33,494 bases of DNA from Gammaproteobacteria bacterium (GTDB lineage: Bacteria; Pseudomonadota; Gammaproteobacteria; SZUA-140). The position numbers were made by a program, and so were the translations under genes. The DNA is taken from the NCBI GenBank assembly GCA_015492435.1, contig WGFB01000094.1, positions 1 through 33,494 on the forward strand, in the 5' to 3' direction. The notes beneath the pieces are model-generated. The model did not search any database. It was given only the letters and a program-made list of their open reading frames with translations, and had not been told where the DNA came from. Positions 1 to 10,876 of this stretch are shown here, one piece after another (the stretch's first letter is position 1; each line of letters opens with the position of its first letter).

Positions 1-65
1 ACTCGCCCTCCATACGGGACGTCCTGCTCTTTCCGCACATGCGTCCGGAGAAACAATCCCAGTAG
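1..65 (+). CDS. lysS: 3' end of lysyl-tRNA synthetase (partial)
   Basis: Reading from base 3, the fragment encodes [20 protein letters not shown] and stops at TAG (63-65). This matches the conserved carboxy terminus of class II lysyl-tRNA synthetases, where the last motif 3 helix is followed by S-IRDV-LFP-MRPE. The enzyme charges tRNA-Lys with lysine in the cytoplasm. Only about 20 codons are inside the window, so the call rests on this short tail; a LysS paralogue such as EpmA is a less likely alternative. The 97 bases to the next gene hold only a weak GGGAA/TTCCC hairpin (101-113) and no clear terminator. Confidence 0.72.
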   Translation, partial: SPSIRDVLLFPHMRPEKQSQ

Positions 66-162
66 ACGATCTTGCGCAACAGACACGTGCGCGGGGAGGC
101 GGGAAGATTTCCCTCTGCGCCCTCCTGCAGCGCACTCCACCCACGACCTCAAGGACATATCA

Positions 163-1773
163 TTGATTTCAACAGCGAACATCACCATGCAGTTCGGGGC
201 CAGGCCCCTCTTCGAAAACATCTCGGTCAAGTTTGGCGAGGGCAACCGCTACGGGCTCATCGGCGCCAACGGCAGCGGCAAGTCGACCCTGATGAAGATC
301 CTCGGCGGCGAGCTGGAGCCCACCTCGGGCAGCGTCTCCATCACCCCCAATGAGCGCGTGGGAAAGCTGCGCCAGGACCAGTTTGCATTCGAGGACTACA
401 GTGTCCTGGACACGGTCATCATGGGCCACGAGCGCCTGTGGGCGGTCAAGGCTGAGCGTGACCGCATCTATGGCCTCAGCGAGATGAGCGAGGAGGACGG
501 CATGAAGGTGGCGGAGCTGGAGACGGAGTTTGCCGAACTGGATGGCTATACGGCGGAATCCCGTGCCGGCGAGCTGCTGCTGGCCCTGGATATCCCCCTC
601 GAACAGCACACCGGTCCCATGAGCGAGGTGGCCCCGGGATGGAAACTGCGCGTGCTGCTGGCCCAGGCCCTGTTCTCCGACCCGGATATCCTGCTCCTCG
701 ACGAGCCCACCAACAACCTGGATATCAATACCATACGCTGGCTGGAAGACATCCTCAACCAGCGCGGCAGCACCATGATCATCATCTCCCACGACCGCCA
801 CTTCCTCAACAGTGTGTGCACCCACATGGCCGACCTGGACTACGGCGAGTTGCGCATCTATCCCGGCAATTACGATGAATACATGACCGCCGCGACCCAG
901 GTGCGCGAGCGCCAGCTTCAGGAGAATGCCAGGAAGAAGGCCCAGATTGCCGAGTTGCAGGCCTTCGTCAGCCGCTTCTCCGCCAATGCCTCCAAGGCCA
1001 GGCAGGCCACTTCGCGGGCGCGCCAGATCGAGAAGATCAAGCTGGAGGACATCAAGCCCTCCAGCCGCGTCAATCCCTACCTGCGCTTCGAGCAGGACAA
1101 GAAGCTCTTTCGTCTCGCCCTGGACGTGGAGGGGCTGAGCAAGTCTTTCGATGACATGCCGGTGTTCCGGGATTTCGATCTCATGGTGGAGGCGGGAGAG
1201 CGTATCGCCATCATCGGCCCCAATGGCATCGGCAAGACCACCCTGTTACGCACCCTGCTGGGCGAACTGGAGAAGGACAAGGGCCGTCTCAAGTGGGCCG
1301 AGAATGCCGTCATCGGCTATTGCGCCCAGGACCATGCCCACGACTTTGCGCAGGACATGACGCTGTTCGACTGGATGAGCCAGTGGGGAAAGCCGGAGGA
1401 CGACGAACAGGTGATCCGCGGCATACTCGGGCGCCTGCTGTTCTCACAGGACGAGATCAGGAAGTCCGTCAAGGTCATCTCCGGCGGCGAGCAGGGGCGC
1501 ATGATCTTCGGCAAGCTGATGCTGCAGAAGCCCAACGTACTCATCATGGACGAGCCCACCAATCACCTGGACATGGAGTCCATCGAGTCCCTCAACACGG
1601 CGCTGGAGAACAATCCCGGCACGCTGCTCTTCGTCAGTCACGATCGTGAATTCGTCTCGTCCCTCGCCACGCGCATCATCGAGATAACGCCCGATGGCAT
1701 CGTGGACTTCAGTGGCAACTATGAGGATTACTTGCGCAGTCAGGGTATAGGGGCGATGCGAGAGACGGGTTGA
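163..1773 (+). CDS. ybiT: ABC-F family ATPase, YbiT type
   Basis: This is a soluble protein with two ABC ATPase domains and no membrane segments, as in ABC-F proteins, which bind the ribosomal E site and modulate translation. Domain 1 has Walker [10 protein letters not shown] (residues 34-42), a degenerate signature around SEVAPGWK (154-161) and Walker B/Q-loop region [11 protein letters not shown] with D180/E181. Domain 2 has GPNGIGKTT (352-360), a canonical SGGEQGR (440-446) and [10 protein letters not shown] with D463/E464. Between them lies a basic helical P-site linker (about 240-300, rich in ARKKAQ and QATSRARQ). The length of 536 and nearly every motif match E. coli YbiT (about 530 residues). 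The start is TTG at 163, chosen because AAGGA (151-155) lies 7 bases upstream and the protein then begins like YbiT. It appears to be transcribed alone. Its exact physiological role is not settled for the family. Confidence 0.93.
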   Translation: MISTANITMQFGARPLFENISVKFGEGNRYGLIGANGSGKSTLMKILGGELEPTSGSVSITPNERVGKLRQDQFAFEDYSVLDTVIMGHERLWAVKAERDRIYGLSEMSEEDGMKVAELETEFAELDGYTAESRAGELLLALDIPLEQHTGPMSEVAPGWKLRVLLAQALFSDPDILLLDEPTNNLDINTIRWLEDILNQRGSTMIIISHDRHFLNSVCTHMADLDYGELRIYPGNYDEYMTAATQVRERQLQENARKKAQIAELQAFVSRFSANASKARQATSRARQIEKIKLEDIKPSSRVNPYLRFEQDKKLFRLALDVEGLSKSFDDMPVFRDFDLMVEAGERIAIIGPNGIGKTTLLRTLLGELEKDKGRLKWAENAVIGYCAQDHAHDFAQDMTLFDWMSQWGKPEDDEQVIRGILGRLLFSQDEIRKSVKVISGGEQGRMIFGKLMLQKPNVLIMDEPTNHLDMESIESLNTALENNPGTLLFVSHDREFVSSLATRIIEITPDGIVDFSGNYEDYLRSQGIGAMRETG

Positions 1774-1853
1774 TATTCCCGTTGCAGCGAGCAATGTGAG
1801 ATCGTGAAGGAATTCTCCTGAGCAGGGGGCAGCCTGCTGCTTCCCCCTCCCAT

Positions 1854-1868
1854 GCTCATCGGTTGAGC
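1854..1868 (+). other. small hairpin downstream of ybiT
   Basis: GCTCA (1854-1858) and TGAGC (1864-1868) form a perfect 5-bp stem with a 5-base loop about 80 bases after the ybiT stop. A G-run/C-run pair just upstream (about 1825-1847) could also fold. No T-run follows, so calling it an intrinsic terminator would be a guess. Confidence 0.25.
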
Positions 1869-1885
1869 ACAGGATAATTTCTCAG

Positions 1886-1914
1886 TTGATGTGTTTCTCA
1901 TAAAAACGTATAAT
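1886..1914 (+). promoter_or_regulatory. sigma-70-type promoter of the FG-GAP giant gene
   Basis: A TTGATG -35 box (1886-1891) is followed by a 17-base spacer and a perfect TATAAT -10 box (1909-1914), in an AT-rich pocket unlike the surrounding GC-rich DNA. Transcription would start near 1921, giving a leader of about 150 bases before the ATG at 2071. Confidence 0.65.
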
Positions 1915-1927
1915 AATCAGCATGTAA

Positions 1928-1960
1928 TAGAAGTATTCTATGTCATTAGTGTAATGTCAT
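1928..1960 (+). promoter_or_regulatory. palindrome and direct repeat just after the predicted start site
   Basis: TAGAA-GTA-TTCTA (1928-1940) is a perfect 13-base interrupted palindrome. It is followed by two copies of ATGTCAT (1940-1946 and 1954-1960), 14 bases apart start to start. Placed immediately downstream of the predicted transcription start, they could be a repressor or response-regulator site for the 7.6-kb gene. No known factor is recognised. Confidence 0.3.
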
Positions 1961-2020
1961 AAATTCGTCTTTCCATTCTGGGCAGTCCGGTCAGACAACT
2001 TCTTGCAAAATAATAACTAA

Positions 2021-2051
2021 GGCGTCGCCTCCGCGGGCGGCGCGCAACGCC
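2021..2051 (+). other. GC-rich leader hairpin upstream of the giant gene
   Basis: GGCGT (2021-2025) pairs with ACGCC (2047-2051). The inner CGCC (2026-2029) can pair with GGCG (2039-2042). The stem ends 19 bases before the ATG at 2071 and could affect ribosome access, since no good Shine-Dalgarno sequence is visible in front of that ATG. Confidence 0.35.
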
Positions 2052-2070
2052 AGGGATTCACGGGCATATT

Positions 2071-5000
2071 ATGCGCTCAAACCGGTCATCTTTCCTTAGG
2101 GGCATGCCCTGTCCCGCCTGCGGGGGCGGCAAGCTCTGGTTCTTCGGACGCCCGTCCCCTGGCCTTCAATTGGTGCTCATATTCCTTCTGGCATGGTTCA
2201 GCCATGCGGCCTTTGCAACCCTCGCGTCATCCAGGCTGCTGCCTGCCGACCTTGCCGCCTATGACAATTTCGGCGCCAGTGTCGCCATGGGTCCGGATAC
2301 GGTTCTCGCGGGCGCTCCGTTCGATGATGATTCCGGCGCCGTCTACGTATTCGGGATCGATTCCGCTGGCAACTGGATTCAACAGGCCAAATTCCTCCCC
2401 TCGGATGGCACAATCGATGACCGTTTTGGACACAGTGTCTCCCTGTCCGGTGATCTCGCGCTGATCGGCGCTCCCGGCGACGACGATAATGGCAACGATT
2501 CAGGCTCCGCCTATATCTTTACGAGAGACGCTGCCGGTAACTGGAGCGAGCAGGCCAAATTGACGGCATATGATGGCAAAGCCAACGATGCCTTCGGCGG
2601 CAGTGTGTCGGCCATGGACGATACAGTCGTGGTCGGCGCGAGTGGGGGTTATGCCTACGAGAATGACGCAGTGTATGTTTTTACACGCGATGCCTCGGGC
2701 AACTGGACGCAAGTGACGAAACTCCTGGCGAACGACACGTTGAGTGCGATCCGGTTTGGCTACAGCGTCTCCTTGGGGCCGGACCGGTTGCTGGTGGGCG
2801 CGCTGCATGGAGAGGGCAATGAAATACACACCGGGGCGGCCTATCTGTTCGAGCGTGACGCCGCGGGCGTATGGACCCAGACCGGCAAGCTGACGGCCCT
2901 GGATGGTGTCAGGGATGATGGTTTCGGCTACAGTGTGTCCCTGCAGGGCGATACGGCCCTGGTCGGCGCAATCTACGACGATGATATGGGCATCAACTCG
3001 GGTGCTGTCTATGTCTTTTCTCCAGATGCTTCCGGTGTCTGGAGGCAAAAGGGCAAACTGCAGGCTCTGAAGGCCGGGGGATACGAAAATTTCGGCATTG
3101 CCCTTTCATCCTATGGTGATGTTGCCGTCGTGGGCGCGCTGAACGATCTTTTCGGGCCTTATTTGTGGGGAAGCGGGGTCGCCACGATATTTGTGAAAGA
3201 CGCCTCCGGGAACTGGAACTTGCGGGGTGAATTGCCCGTCCATGGACAGGCGCAGGGAGATCGTTTCGGGAGCGCGGCCGCCATCCATGGCGGCAGGGTG
3301 ATTGTGGGCGCCCCAGGCAGGGATATGCCGGGCCTGGACAACTCGGGCGCCGCTTACCTTTACGACCTGGATCTGACGGATACCGACAGCGATGGCTTGC
3401 TCGATTTCTACGACAACTGTCCGGGCATATCGAATGCAAACCAGACCGACACCGACGGCGACGGCATTGGAGATGTTTGCGATCCCGATGACGACAATGA
3501 CGGCGTGCCGGACGTGGACGATGCTTTTCCCCTGGACTGGAGTGAAACAACGGACACCGATGGTGACGGCATAGGAAACGAAGCGGATCCCGATGACGAC
3601 AATGATGGCATTCCGGACCGGATAGAGCAGGCATTCGGGCTGGATCCTCTCGATGCGGGTGATGCAGCGGGTGATCTCGATGGCGACGGGTTCAGCAACC
3701 TGATTGAATACCGGATGGGTACGGACCCGCAGGACCCCGAGTCTTCCCCTGATACGCAAACGGCGCTTCACTATAAATTGTTGTCAAACGATGGGCAGGA
3801 CATGGACAGATTTGGTGGCGCCGTCAGCATTTCCGGCGCCACGGCAGTGGTGGGCGCCTCCATGGACGACATTGGAAATGACCAGGATGTGGGGTCCGTC
3901 TATGTCTATGTGAAAGACGCGGCGGGTAGATGGAATCAGCAGGCAAAATTAACGGCGCCTGATGGCAGTGTCTATGATGGTTTTGGAGAGAGTGTCGCGC
4001 TGGACGGTGACACGGTTTTCATTGGAGCCAGCCAGCATGGAGATGCTGGTTCCCATTCAGGCGCGGTCTACATATTTGAGCGCAATCCAGCGGGTGACTG
4101 GGTTTTTATAGACAAGCTGCTGGGGGTGGCAGGATCAAAATTCGGCGTCAGTGTCGCCGTGGAGGGCGATAGCGCATTGATAGGGGTCCCCAACCAGGCA
4201 AACGCCAGCGGCATTCGTTCCGGTTCCGCCCATGTCTACGTGCGAGATGTTGCTACGGGTTCCTGGATATTGCAGGGAACCCTCTTCCCCAGTAGCGGTA
4301 CGATCTGGGACGAGTTTGGCTCCAGTGTCTCGATCTCGGGCAATACCGCCCTGATCGGCGCGCCCGGAAGTGACAATAATGGCATCAAGACGGGAGCTGC
4401 CTATATCTTTGTCCGGGGGACCGGCGGCACGTGGAGTCTGCAGGCGAGGCTGTCCGCCCTGGACGGCGTGGATGCGGATCGTTTTGGCGGCAGCGTTTCG
4501 CTCAGTGGAGATACCGCGGTGATAGGCGCCGCCCAGGACGATGATGCCGGTTCTGAATCCGGTTCGGCCTATGTCTTCGTACGCGATGCCGCGGGAAATT
4601 GGACGCAACAAACCAAGCTAACCGCCTTTGATGCCGCCGCTTCCGATTATTATGGCAGCAGCGTCTCGCTAAGTGGAAACTTGTTATCGATCGGCGCGCC
4701 AGGCACATATTTCAGGGGTGTGGGGGCAACCTATGTCTACCTCAGGGATAGTGCGGGAAACTGGAGCAAACACGGCAAGCTGGAGAATCCCGCCGGGGTA
4801 TCAGGGGATGAGTTTGGCCGCTCGGTTTCCCTGGCCGTGGACAAGCTGCTGGTCGGCGCGCCTGAAGATGCTGATAACCTCAATGCCGGAGCGGCCTATG
4901 TCTATGAAATTGCGGGCCGCGACAGTGACAGCGATAACATACTGGATTTTGCCGACAATTGCTCCTCGACGGCCAATCCGGACCAGGCCGATCTCGACGA

Positions 5001-8000
5001 TGATGGGCTGGGGGATGCCTGTGACGACGATATGGATGGAGATGGCGTTCCGAACGCGGCCGACCTGTTTCCCGAAGACCCCGCGGAGTCTATCGATTCT
5101 GACGGTGACGGGATTGGGGACAATGCCGATCCCGATGATGACAATGACCGTATTCCGGATACCGTGGAGTTCAGATACGGGTTGAATCCCTGGTTGGGCA
5201 CTGATGCGAATGGAGATCTGGACCAGGACGGATTCAGCAATCTGGCCGAGTTTCGCGCCGGGACATCGCTGTTCGACCCCGACGATAATCCCGCCACGGT
5301 GCGGGCCCCGTACTACAAATTACTGGCCAGTGACGGGCAGAAGGATGATGGCTATGGTGCTTCCGTGGCGATCTCGGGCGATACGATGCTTGTTGGCGCA
5401 AGCGGCGGCACCGGCCTGGAAATCGACAGCGGTGTTGTCTATGTCTATGTCAGGGATGCGGCGGGCGAGTGGGTCTACCAGTCCAGGCTGTCGCCACCCG
5501 CGGGCGTTCAGGCCAGCGGCTTTGGGTATCGTTTGTCGCAGTCGGGCGATACCGTGCTCGTCAGCGCCTACCTGACCGATGTCAATGGCCTGAAAACGGG
5601 AGTCGTCTACGTCTATGTTCGTGATGGGGCGGGCGGCTGGACCCGGGAAGCGGAGCTGTTGCAGTCCGGTGACGGTAATGCCGGAGACTTCGGTTCTGAC
5701 ATTGCCATCCAGGGTGATACCGCATTGATCGGTTCTCCCCGGGCGGATGGGGCTGCCTCGGGGAGCGGCGCCGCCTACGTCTTTCTCAGGGACAATGCCG
5801 GCACCTGGTCGCAACAGGCCAGGCTCATGGCGAGCGACGGGGCAGGCAGTGATGGTTTCGGGCGCAGTGTTTCGCTCTCCGCAAATACCGCCCTCATCGG
5901 CGCCGACAATGCCCGGATCAGTGGGAGCCAGGTGGGCGCCGCCTATGTATTCACAAATGACGGTGCCGGAAACTGGACGCAGCAGGCGAAGCTCGCCGTT
6001 GATAACAATCCTGATATTTATGATTTCGGCATCAGCGTCTCGCTCGATGGTGATGCCGCGTTGATCGGCGTTTCAAACAGCCGTGCCATCTCGGCCTATG
6101 TCTTTACCCGGGATACAGCGGGTAACTGGTCGCGGCAGAGCGAACTGGTTGCTTATGAAAAAAATCAATGGATGTACTTGGGTACTCGTGTTTCCCTGTC
6201 CGGTGATCTGGCCCTGATCGGCTTTCCAGGCGAGTTTGGGATTCCTTACAGAAGTGCTGTTTACGTGTTCATGAAAAATGCCGCGGGAAACTGGGACAGG
6301 CAGGGCAAGCTGTTTCCCAATGACAGGAAAAAACATGACGGTTTTGGCGGGTCGGTGGCGCAGGATGGCGGAAGGATTCTGGTCGGGGCTCCCTGGGACG
6401 ATGATAATGGCCAAAGTGCGGGGGCCGTTTATGTCTACGCGCCCCTTGATCTGACTGACAGCGATGGCGATTTCATCATGGCCTTCTCGGATAACTGCCC
6501 TTCGGTGGTCAATGGGGATCAGCTCGATACGGATCTCGATGGCATCGGGGATCTCTGTGACGGGGATGACGATGGAGACGGAGTGCCCGACGGCAGTGAT
6601 GCCTATCCCCTCGATGCCTCACGCTCTGGCGACAGCGATGGGGATGGAATCGATGACAATATCGACAATTGCCCTGCCGTGGCAAATCCCGGCCAGGCCA
6701 ATACGGACAATGACCGGCTGGGGGACGCCTGTGACAGCGATGATGATGGGGATGGTATAAGGGATCAGGATGATGTTTATCCCCTGGATAATGCCCGGGG
6801 TGGGGATTTCGACGGCGATGGCCTGGACAGCGTGGTGGATGCCGACGATGACAATGACGGGCTTTCCGATTTGTTTGAAACCGGCTATGGCCTGGACCCT
6901 TTCGATGCCCGGGACGGGGTTGCGGATCCGGATGCGGATGGCTACAGCAACCGGCTCGAATATGAGGCCGGCACCTCTCCGCTGGATCACAGAAAGAATC
7001 CGGATACCGTCAGCGCCACCATGCAGAGAATTTTTCCCGCAGTTGGCCTGCCGGGAAGCCTGTTTGGCGATGACGTGGCCATCGATGGCGACACCGCGGT
7101 CTTTGGATATGGTGACGCTGATGCGTCCAGGGGCGCCGCCTTCATATATGAGAGGGATGCTGCCGGGGCGTGGGTGCGCCAGGCCCGGCTGGAGGCCCCG
7201 GACGGAAAACCGGGAGACCAGTTCGGCAATAGCGTTTCCCTCTCCGGAGACACGGTCCTGATCGGCGCCCCCCGGTCGGACGGCAACGATGTGAACACCG
7301 GCGCCGCCTACCTCTTCGTCAGGGACGCTGCCGGCAACTGGGTGCAGCAGGCCAAGATCTATGCCGGTGATGGCGAGCGCGACGATTACTTCGGGATCGA
7401 TGTCTCCCTCTCGGGTGATACGGCGCTGATTGGCGCCTATCAGGACAAGATTCAGGCCGGTAGACCCGAATCATCCGGTTCCGCCTACGTCTTCGTGCGC
7501 GATCTCTCAGGCCAGTGGTCCATGCAGGACAAGCTGCTTGCCTCCGACAGGGGAATGGCCGACTTTTTCGGCTATTCCGTTTCGCTCTCGGGCAACACGG
7601 CGCTGATCGGCGCCTTTGGCGACGGTTGGCCCAATGAGACTTTTATGGGCTCGGCCTATGTGTTTTCGCGCGATGCCGCTGGCAGTTGGACCCAACAGGC
7701 CAGGCTTGCGGCTTCCGATGGAGGATCAGGCGATCATTTTGGTTATTCCGTTTCACTTTCGGGTGATACAGCCCTGGTCGGCGCCTTGTTTAATGATGGT
7801 ATCGGTTCCGCCTACCTGTATGAGAGAGACCGCAATGGGAACTGGTCTCAATCCGCCAGGTTGACGCCCGCGGATGGTGGTTATGGGGATGGATTCGGTG
7901 CTTCCGTATCCCTTGGCGAAGGCAGCGCGGTGATTGGCGCGGGCTCACATGGAGATGCGGCGGTGAACTCAGGCGCCGTGTACCTGTATACGAGAAATGG

Positions 8001-9702
8001 ATCGGGAGAATGGTCACAGGCCCTGGCGCTGAGGGCGTCCGATGGTGGGACAAGGGATTATCTTGGTTATGGGGTCGCCCTGTCCGGCAACACCATCATG
8101 GCCCTGACATCGGGTCACGACAACGGCGGCACCAGCTCGGTGAGCGTGTTCGAATACATTCTGACCGACCATGATGGTGACGGGGTGCGGGGCATTGACG
8201 ACAACTGCCCGTCCATTGGCAATCCAGGCCAGATGGACGGCGATGGCGACGGTTGGGGAGATGCCTGCGATGCCTTTCCGGGAGACACCGCTGAATGGGT
8301 CGACAGCGATGGCGACGGCACGGGCAACAACGCCGATACCGATGATGACAATGATGGCATGCCCGACGGCGGCGACCGCTTTCCTTATGATCCGGCCGCA
8401 TCCGTGGATGACGATGGAGACGGTTATCCCGACCGGTGGAACAGCGGCGCCACCACGGCGCAGATTCTCGCTTCCAGCCTGCGGCTCGACAATTTCCCCG
8501 CGAATCCCGGCTATGCCCTCGATGAGGATGGCGATGGCCTGGCGGATGAATGGGAACTGCAATACTTCAGCGACCTCTCAATTGCTGATGCCGGTACGGA
8601 CAGCGACAACGATGGCCTTGCCGACGGGCGGGAATTTGCCCTGGGGACCAGTCCCTTGCTGTCCGACAGCGATGGTGACGGCGACAGCGACGGGGACGAG
8701 GTACGTTACAAGAGCGATCCGCTGTCTGCCATGGATACCCTGGACAGCCACCGTCCCTATGCGCCCGTCATGACCCCGCTGCCTGCCGGACTGTCCCCCG
8801 GGAGGAATGTGTTCGACGTGGCCGGCTTCGATGACCCGGATCTGGCTCAGGGGGATGCCCTCGATGCTTCTGAGTGGACCATCGGCGCTGACCGGTCTTT
8901 CTCGCAGGGGACCCTGGTATTCCGAGGCATTGTCGAACGCCGCCGGCAGCTGGAGATTCCCGCCGGACTGCTGCGCCCCGCGCAGCGATACTGGATACGG
9001 GTGCGCCACCGCGACAGCACGGGCCTGTGGTCGCCCTGGTCGCAGGCGCTGTCCTTCGACACGTCCGCCGTTGCGCCCGATGATCAGGACGGAGATGGAA
9101 TCGATGATGCCTATCAGGTCAATGGCTTTACCGATGTGAACGGCAACGGCGTGGACGATTCCCGGGAGGGCGTGAGGGTCATCCAGGACCCCGAGCAGGG
9201 CATGGCGATGGGTATGCGGGTTTCCGGTCAGGGGAAAATCGGCCGCCTCGGCGCGCTCCCGCTTTCCGCCGTGCCCGCCACGCTTCTGCCGGCTGAAAAA
9301 ATGCCCTATGGGATGTTCAGCTTCCGCATCGATGGCCTGGACGTCGACCTGGCCAACCCGAGCGAGGTCACGCTCACGTTCTATTTTCCGGAAGCCCTGC
9401 CCGAGGATCTGATGTGGTACAAATATGATATCGCTGGCGAAAAGATGAAAGACTTCTCCAGCCATATCGCCGTGGACGGCAGCAAGGTGACCCTGACATT
9501 GACCGATGGCGGCGCCGGAGATGCGGATGGAATCGTCAATGGCGTCATCGTGGATCCCAGTGGCGCCGCGCTGCCTTCGAGCCTCAAGCCCGCAGGATTC
9601 GGATCCGGTGGAGGGGGAGGAGGCCAGATCTCCCTCCAGGGGATATGGGTTGTTCTTCTATATCTGCTTTATGCGCACCTCAGGTCGCGCCGCTTGGGTT
9701 GA
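2071..9702 (+). CDS. giant secreted FG-GAP beta-propeller / thrombospondin type 3 repeat surface protein
   Basis: The 2543-residue protein has a long n-region containing CPAC (14-17), a hydrophobic core (33-46) and a likely signal peptidase cut after AFA (47-49). It then has four propellers of FG-GAP repeats (about 56-433, 567-949, 1081-1458, 1650-2028). Each has exactly seven copies of a unit of the form [16 protein letters not shown]...[18 protein letters not shown]. Between and after them are acidic linkers (about 434-560, 950-1077, 1459-1645, 2029-2225) rich in DxDxDG and DDDNDG. These linkers carry cysteine pairs (DNC...DxC) like thrombospondin type 3 repeats and usually end in a SN--E---GT-P element, so they probably bind calcium. 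A fibronectin/Ig-like segment (about 2230-2333) and a domain resembling the choice-of-anchor U family (about 2370-2510, with [13 protein letters not shown]) follow. The tail is a glycine run (2511-2518), a hydrophobic helix (2519-2537) and RSRR, like a GlyGly-CTERM sorting signal. It is probably a surface adhesin or matrix protein; its ligand is unknown. ATG 2071 gives the complete signal peptide; an ATG at 2104 has its AGGGG only one base away and is less likely. Confidence 0.9.
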   Translation: MRSNRSSFLRGMPCPACGGGKLWFFGRPSPGLQLVLIFLLAWFSHAAFATLASSRLLPADLAAYDNFGASVAMGPDTVLAGAPFDDDSGAVYVFGIDSAGNWIQQAKFLPSDGTIDDRFGHSVSLSGDLALIGAPGDDDNGNDSGSAYIFTRDAAGNWSEQAKLTAYDGKANDAFGGSVSAMDDTVVVGASGGYAYENDAVYVFTRDASGNWTQVTKLLANDTLSAIRFGYSVSLGPDRLLVGALHGEGNEIHTGAAYLFERDAAGVWTQTGKLTALDGVRDDGFGYSVSLQGDTALVGAIYDDDMGINSGAVYVFSPDASGVWRQKGKLQALKAGGYENFGIALSSYGDVAVVGALNDLFGPYLWGSGVATIFVKDASGNWNLRGELPVHGQAQGDRFGSAAAIHGGRVIVGAPGRDMPGLDNSGAAYLYDLDLTDTDSDGLLDFYDNCPGISNANQTDTDGDGIGDVCDPDDDNDGVPDVDDAFPLDWSETTDTDGDGIGNEADPDDDNDGIPDRIEQAFGLDPLDAGDAAGDLDGDGFSNLIEYRMGTDPQDPESSPDTQTALHYKLLSNDGQDMDRFGGAVSISGATAVVGASMDDIGNDQDVGSVYVYVKDAAGRWNQQAKLTAPDGSVYDGFGESVALDGDTVFIGASQHGDAGSHSGAVYIFERNPAGDWVFIDKLLGVAGSKFGVSVAVEGDSALIGVPNQANASGIRSGSAHVYVRDVATGSWILQGTLFPSSGTIWDEFGSSVSISGNTALIGAPGSDNNGIKTGAAYIFVRGTGGTWSLQARLSALDGVDADRFGGSVSLSGDTAVIGAAQDDDAGSESGSAYVFVRDAAGNWTQQTKLTAFDAAASDYYGSSVSLSGNLLSIGAPGTYFRGVGATYVYLRDSAGNWSKHGKLENPAGVSGDEFGRSVSLAVDKLLVGAPEDADNLNAGAAYVYEIAGRDSDSDNILDFADNCSSTANPDQADLDDDGLGDACDDDMDGDGVPNAADLFPEDPAESIDSDGDGIGDNADPDDDNDRIPDTVEFRYGLNPWLGTDANGDLDQDGFSNLAEFRAGTSLFDPDDNPATVRAPYYKLLASDGQKDDGYGASVAISGDTMLVGASGGTGLEIDSGVVYVYVRDAAGEWVYQSRLSPPAGVQASGFGYRLSQSGDTVLVSAYLTDVNGLKTGVVYVYVRDGAGGWTREAELLQSGDGNAGDFGSDIAIQGDTALIGSPRADGAASGSGAAYVFLRDNAGTWSQQARLMASDGAGSDGFGRSVSLSANTALIGADNARISGSQVGAAYVFTNDGAGNWTQQAKLAVDNNPDIYDFGISVSLDGDAALIGVSNSRAISAYVFTRDTAGNWSRQSELVAYEKNQWMYLGTRVSLSGDLALIGFPGEFGIPYRSAVYVFMKNAAGNWDRQGKLFPNDRKKHDGFGGSVAQDGGRILVGAPWDDDNGQSAGAVYVYAPLDLTDSDGDFIMAFSDNCPSVVNGDQLDTDLDGIGDLCDGDDDGDGVPDGSDAYPLDASRSGDSDGDGIDDNIDNCPAVANPGQANTDNDRLGDACDSDDDGDGIRDQDDVYPLDNARGGDFDGDGLDSVVDADDDNDGLSDLFETGYGLDPFDARDGVADPDADGYSNRLEYEAGTSPLDHRKNPDTVSATMQRIFPAVGLPGSLFGDDVAIDGDTAVFGYGDADASRGAAFIYERDAAGAWVRQARLEAPDGKPGDQFGNSVSLSGDTVLIGAPRSDGNDVNTGAAYLFVRDAAGNWVQQAKIYAGDGERDDYFGIDVSLSGDTALIGAYQDKIQAGRPESSGSAYVFVRDLSGQWSMQDKLLASDRGMADFFGYSVSLSGNTALIGAFGDGWPNETFMGSAYVFSRDAAGSWTQQARLAASDGGSGDHFGYSVSLSGDTALVGALFNDGIGSAYLYERDRNGNWSQSARLTPADGGYGDGFGASVSLGEGSAVIGAGSHGDAAVNSGAVYLYTRNGSGEWSQALALRASDGGTRDYLGYGVALSGNTIMALTSGHDNGGTSSVSVFEYILTDHDGDGVRGIDDNCPSIGNPGQMDGDGDGWGDACDAFPGDTAEWVDSDGDGTGNNADTDDDNDGMPDGGDRFPYDPAASVDDDGDGYPDRWNSGATTAQILASSLRLDNFPANPGYALDEDGDGLADEWELQYFSDLSIADAGTDSDNDGLADGREFALGTSPLLSDSDGDGDSDGDEVRYKSDPLSAMDTLDSHRPYAPVMTPLPAGLSPGRNVFDVAGFDDPDLAQGDALDASEWTIGADRSFSQGTLVFRGIVERRRQLEIPAGLLRPAQRYWIRVRHRDSTGLWSPWSQALSFDTSAVAPDDQDGDGIDDAYQVNGFTDVNGNGVDDSREGVRVIQDPEQGMAMGMRVSGQGKIGRLGALPLSAVPATLLPAEKMPYGMFSFRIDGLDVDLANPSEVTLTFYFPEALPEDLMWYKYDIAGEKMKDFSSHIAVDGSKVTLTLTDGGAGDADGIVNGVIVDPSGAALPSSLKPAGFGSGGGGGGQISLQGIWVVLLYLLYAHLRSRRLG

Positions 9703-9767
9703 GTCGCGCCCAGTCCAGCCTGATGAAGTGCCGTGTTTCCGTGGGCCCGGAGTGATGCCCGGTTCCC

Positions 9768-10619
9768 TCAGGCGGTAAAGAGCTGCTTGATCCCCGCGAT
9801 CTCCTCGCGTGCGTCGTTGAGGATGGCGATGCTCTCTTCCGGCGTCAGCGCCAGGCGCTGAAAGGAGGGGATCTCCGACCAGTCTTCCTTGGTGAGGGGA
9901 TGGTCGGTGCCGACATGGCTGAGGAGGTTGGCGATGAGGACTACGTCCGTGAGGTCGCCATCCACGCCCGGGTCCCGTTGCAGGTCTTCGTGCTCCGCGG
10001 CGACCATGACCAGTTCTGAGGAGAATTTCCATGCCCGCAGGGTGAGGGTGCCGACCTTGGTGTGCAGGACGGAAAGAATCTTGTTCATCGCCTGTTCGTT
10101 CTCGGCCAGTTCGGGGATCAGGTCGGAATATTCCAGAATGGGCAATTTTCCGATGTCATGGATGAGCCCCGCCAGCATGGCCTCGTCCGCCTTGATGGAC
10201 GTGTATTCCCGGGCGATGACGTGGCTCAGGGCCGCCACATTGATGCTGTGGCTCCAGATCTGTTCGAGAAACTTCATTTTCATGGGCGAGGCCAGCTTGT
10301 GCTGGAACAACTGTTCCATGGCCAGGGTGGTGACGATACTGCGGACATTGCTGTTGCCGAGGCGGGTAATGGCCGCCTTCACGTCGTCCACCTGGCGCGC
10401 GGTGCGGTACAGGGGGCTGTTGACCACGCGCAGCAGGCGCGTGGACAGCACCACGTCGGCATTGATGACCTTGGCGAGCTGCTCCGAGGTGACATTGCCG
10501 CGGTCGAGCATCTGCCGTACCTTGAGCGGGATATCGGGCAGGGCGGGCAATTCCACCCGGTTGGCCTTGATGTCGGCGACCAGGTCGTGCCAGAACTGTT
10601 CGATCTGTGGTGAAGCCAT
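9768..10619 (-). CDS. HDOD domain protein
   Basis: The protein of 283 residues is essentially one HDOD domain, an HD-related output domain common in bacterial signalling and often found near motility, chemotaxis or second-messenger genes. The N-terminal LPALPDIPLKV (24-34) and ADVVLSTRLLRVVNSPLY (54-71) are typical HDOD elements. H124 (WSHS) and HDIGK (154-158) retain part of the HD motif, although HDOD proteins usually lack a complete phosphodiesterase site. No receiver, GGDEF or EAL domain and no membrane segment is present. The start is the only ATG that leaves the N-terminal helix intact; there is no clear Shine-Dalgarno sequence. A sigma-28-like promoter lies about 40 bases upstream. It is separated from the GTPase cluster by a MITE-like element and converges on the FG-GAP gene. 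The partner it signals to cannot be told from the sequence. Confidence 0.85.
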   Translation of the reverse strand: MASPQIEQFWHDLVADIKANRVELPALPDIPLKVRQMLDRGNVTSEQLAKVINADVVLSTRLLRVVNSPLYRTARQVDDVKAAITRLGNSNVRSIVTTLAMEQLFQHKLASPMKMKFLEQIWSHSINVAALSHVIAREYTSIKADEAMLAGLIHDIGKLPILEYSDLIPELAENEQAMNKILSVLHTKVGTLTLRAWKFSSELVMVAAEHEDLQRDPGVDGDLTDVVLIANLLSHVGTDHPLTKEDWSEIPSFQRLALTPEESIAILNDAREEIAGIKQLFTA

Positions 10620-10656
10620 ATGAGGATTTATTCTGTTCTTGGGGCAGTCCCCCTTT

Positions 10657-10683
10657 TGATCGTTAGGGCGCAGAAAAACTTGA
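10657..10683 (-). promoter_or_regulatory. sigma-28 (FliA)-like promoter for the HDOD gene
   Basis: On the minus strand, TCAAGTTT (10683-10676), exactly 11 bases, then AACGATCA (10664-10657). The FliA consensus is TAAAGTTT-N11-GCCGATAA: the -35 matches 7 of 8 and the -10 matches 5 of 8, with the core CGAT kept. The predicted start is about 30 bases before the ATG at 10619. Confidence 0.5.
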
Positions 10684-10717
10684 ATATTTCTCCCGCCATC
10701 CTGATGAGAAATGCTAG

Positions 10718-10876
10718 GGAACCTCTGATCAATTCATGAACCGGCGTCTGGCGGCTGAAATGTCCCGGCTCTGCGTTGAAAAGCTTGGCGATAGCGCGCG
10801 ATTACCTGCGCTTTTCGCCTTGATCCGGAACATTTCATCTCGCCATCCATCCGGTCCAGAATGAATCAGAGGTTCC
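10718..10876. mobile_element. MITE-like non-autonomous element with CTAG target duplication
   Basis: The 159-bp element begins GGAACCTCTGAT and ends with the exact complement ATCAGAGGTTCC (12-bp perfect terminal inverted repeats). It is flanked on both sides by CTAG (10714-10717 and 10877-10880). The inner arms are also imperfectly complementary over about 75 bp each: blocks such as CCGG, TGGCG, TGAAATGT, CCGG and GAAAAGC recur in inverted order, so one strand could fold into one long hairpin. There is no open reading frame for a transposase. A 4-bp CTAG duplication fits the YTAR targets known for the IS5 group, so an IS5-like transposase elsewhere is a reasonable guess for the parent. The right-hand CTAG supplies the TAG stop of the PhnD-like gene, so the insertion left that protein intact. 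Confidence 0.75.

Noticed and set aside
2236-8160. DNA tandem repeats or CRISPR-like periodicity in the giant gene
   Set aside because: The repetition is at protein level (FG-GAP and acidic repeats) with diverged nucleotides and no constant spacer/repeat pattern.
8578-9465. 295-codon minus-strand open frame in the 3' part of the giant gene
   Set aside because: No ribosome site and no recognisable protein; explained by codon bias of the plus-strand gene.
10718-10876. small RNA gene or riboswitch in the HDOD upstream gap
   Set aside because: Terminal inverted repeats with flanking CTAG duplications explain the structure better as a MITE-like insertion.
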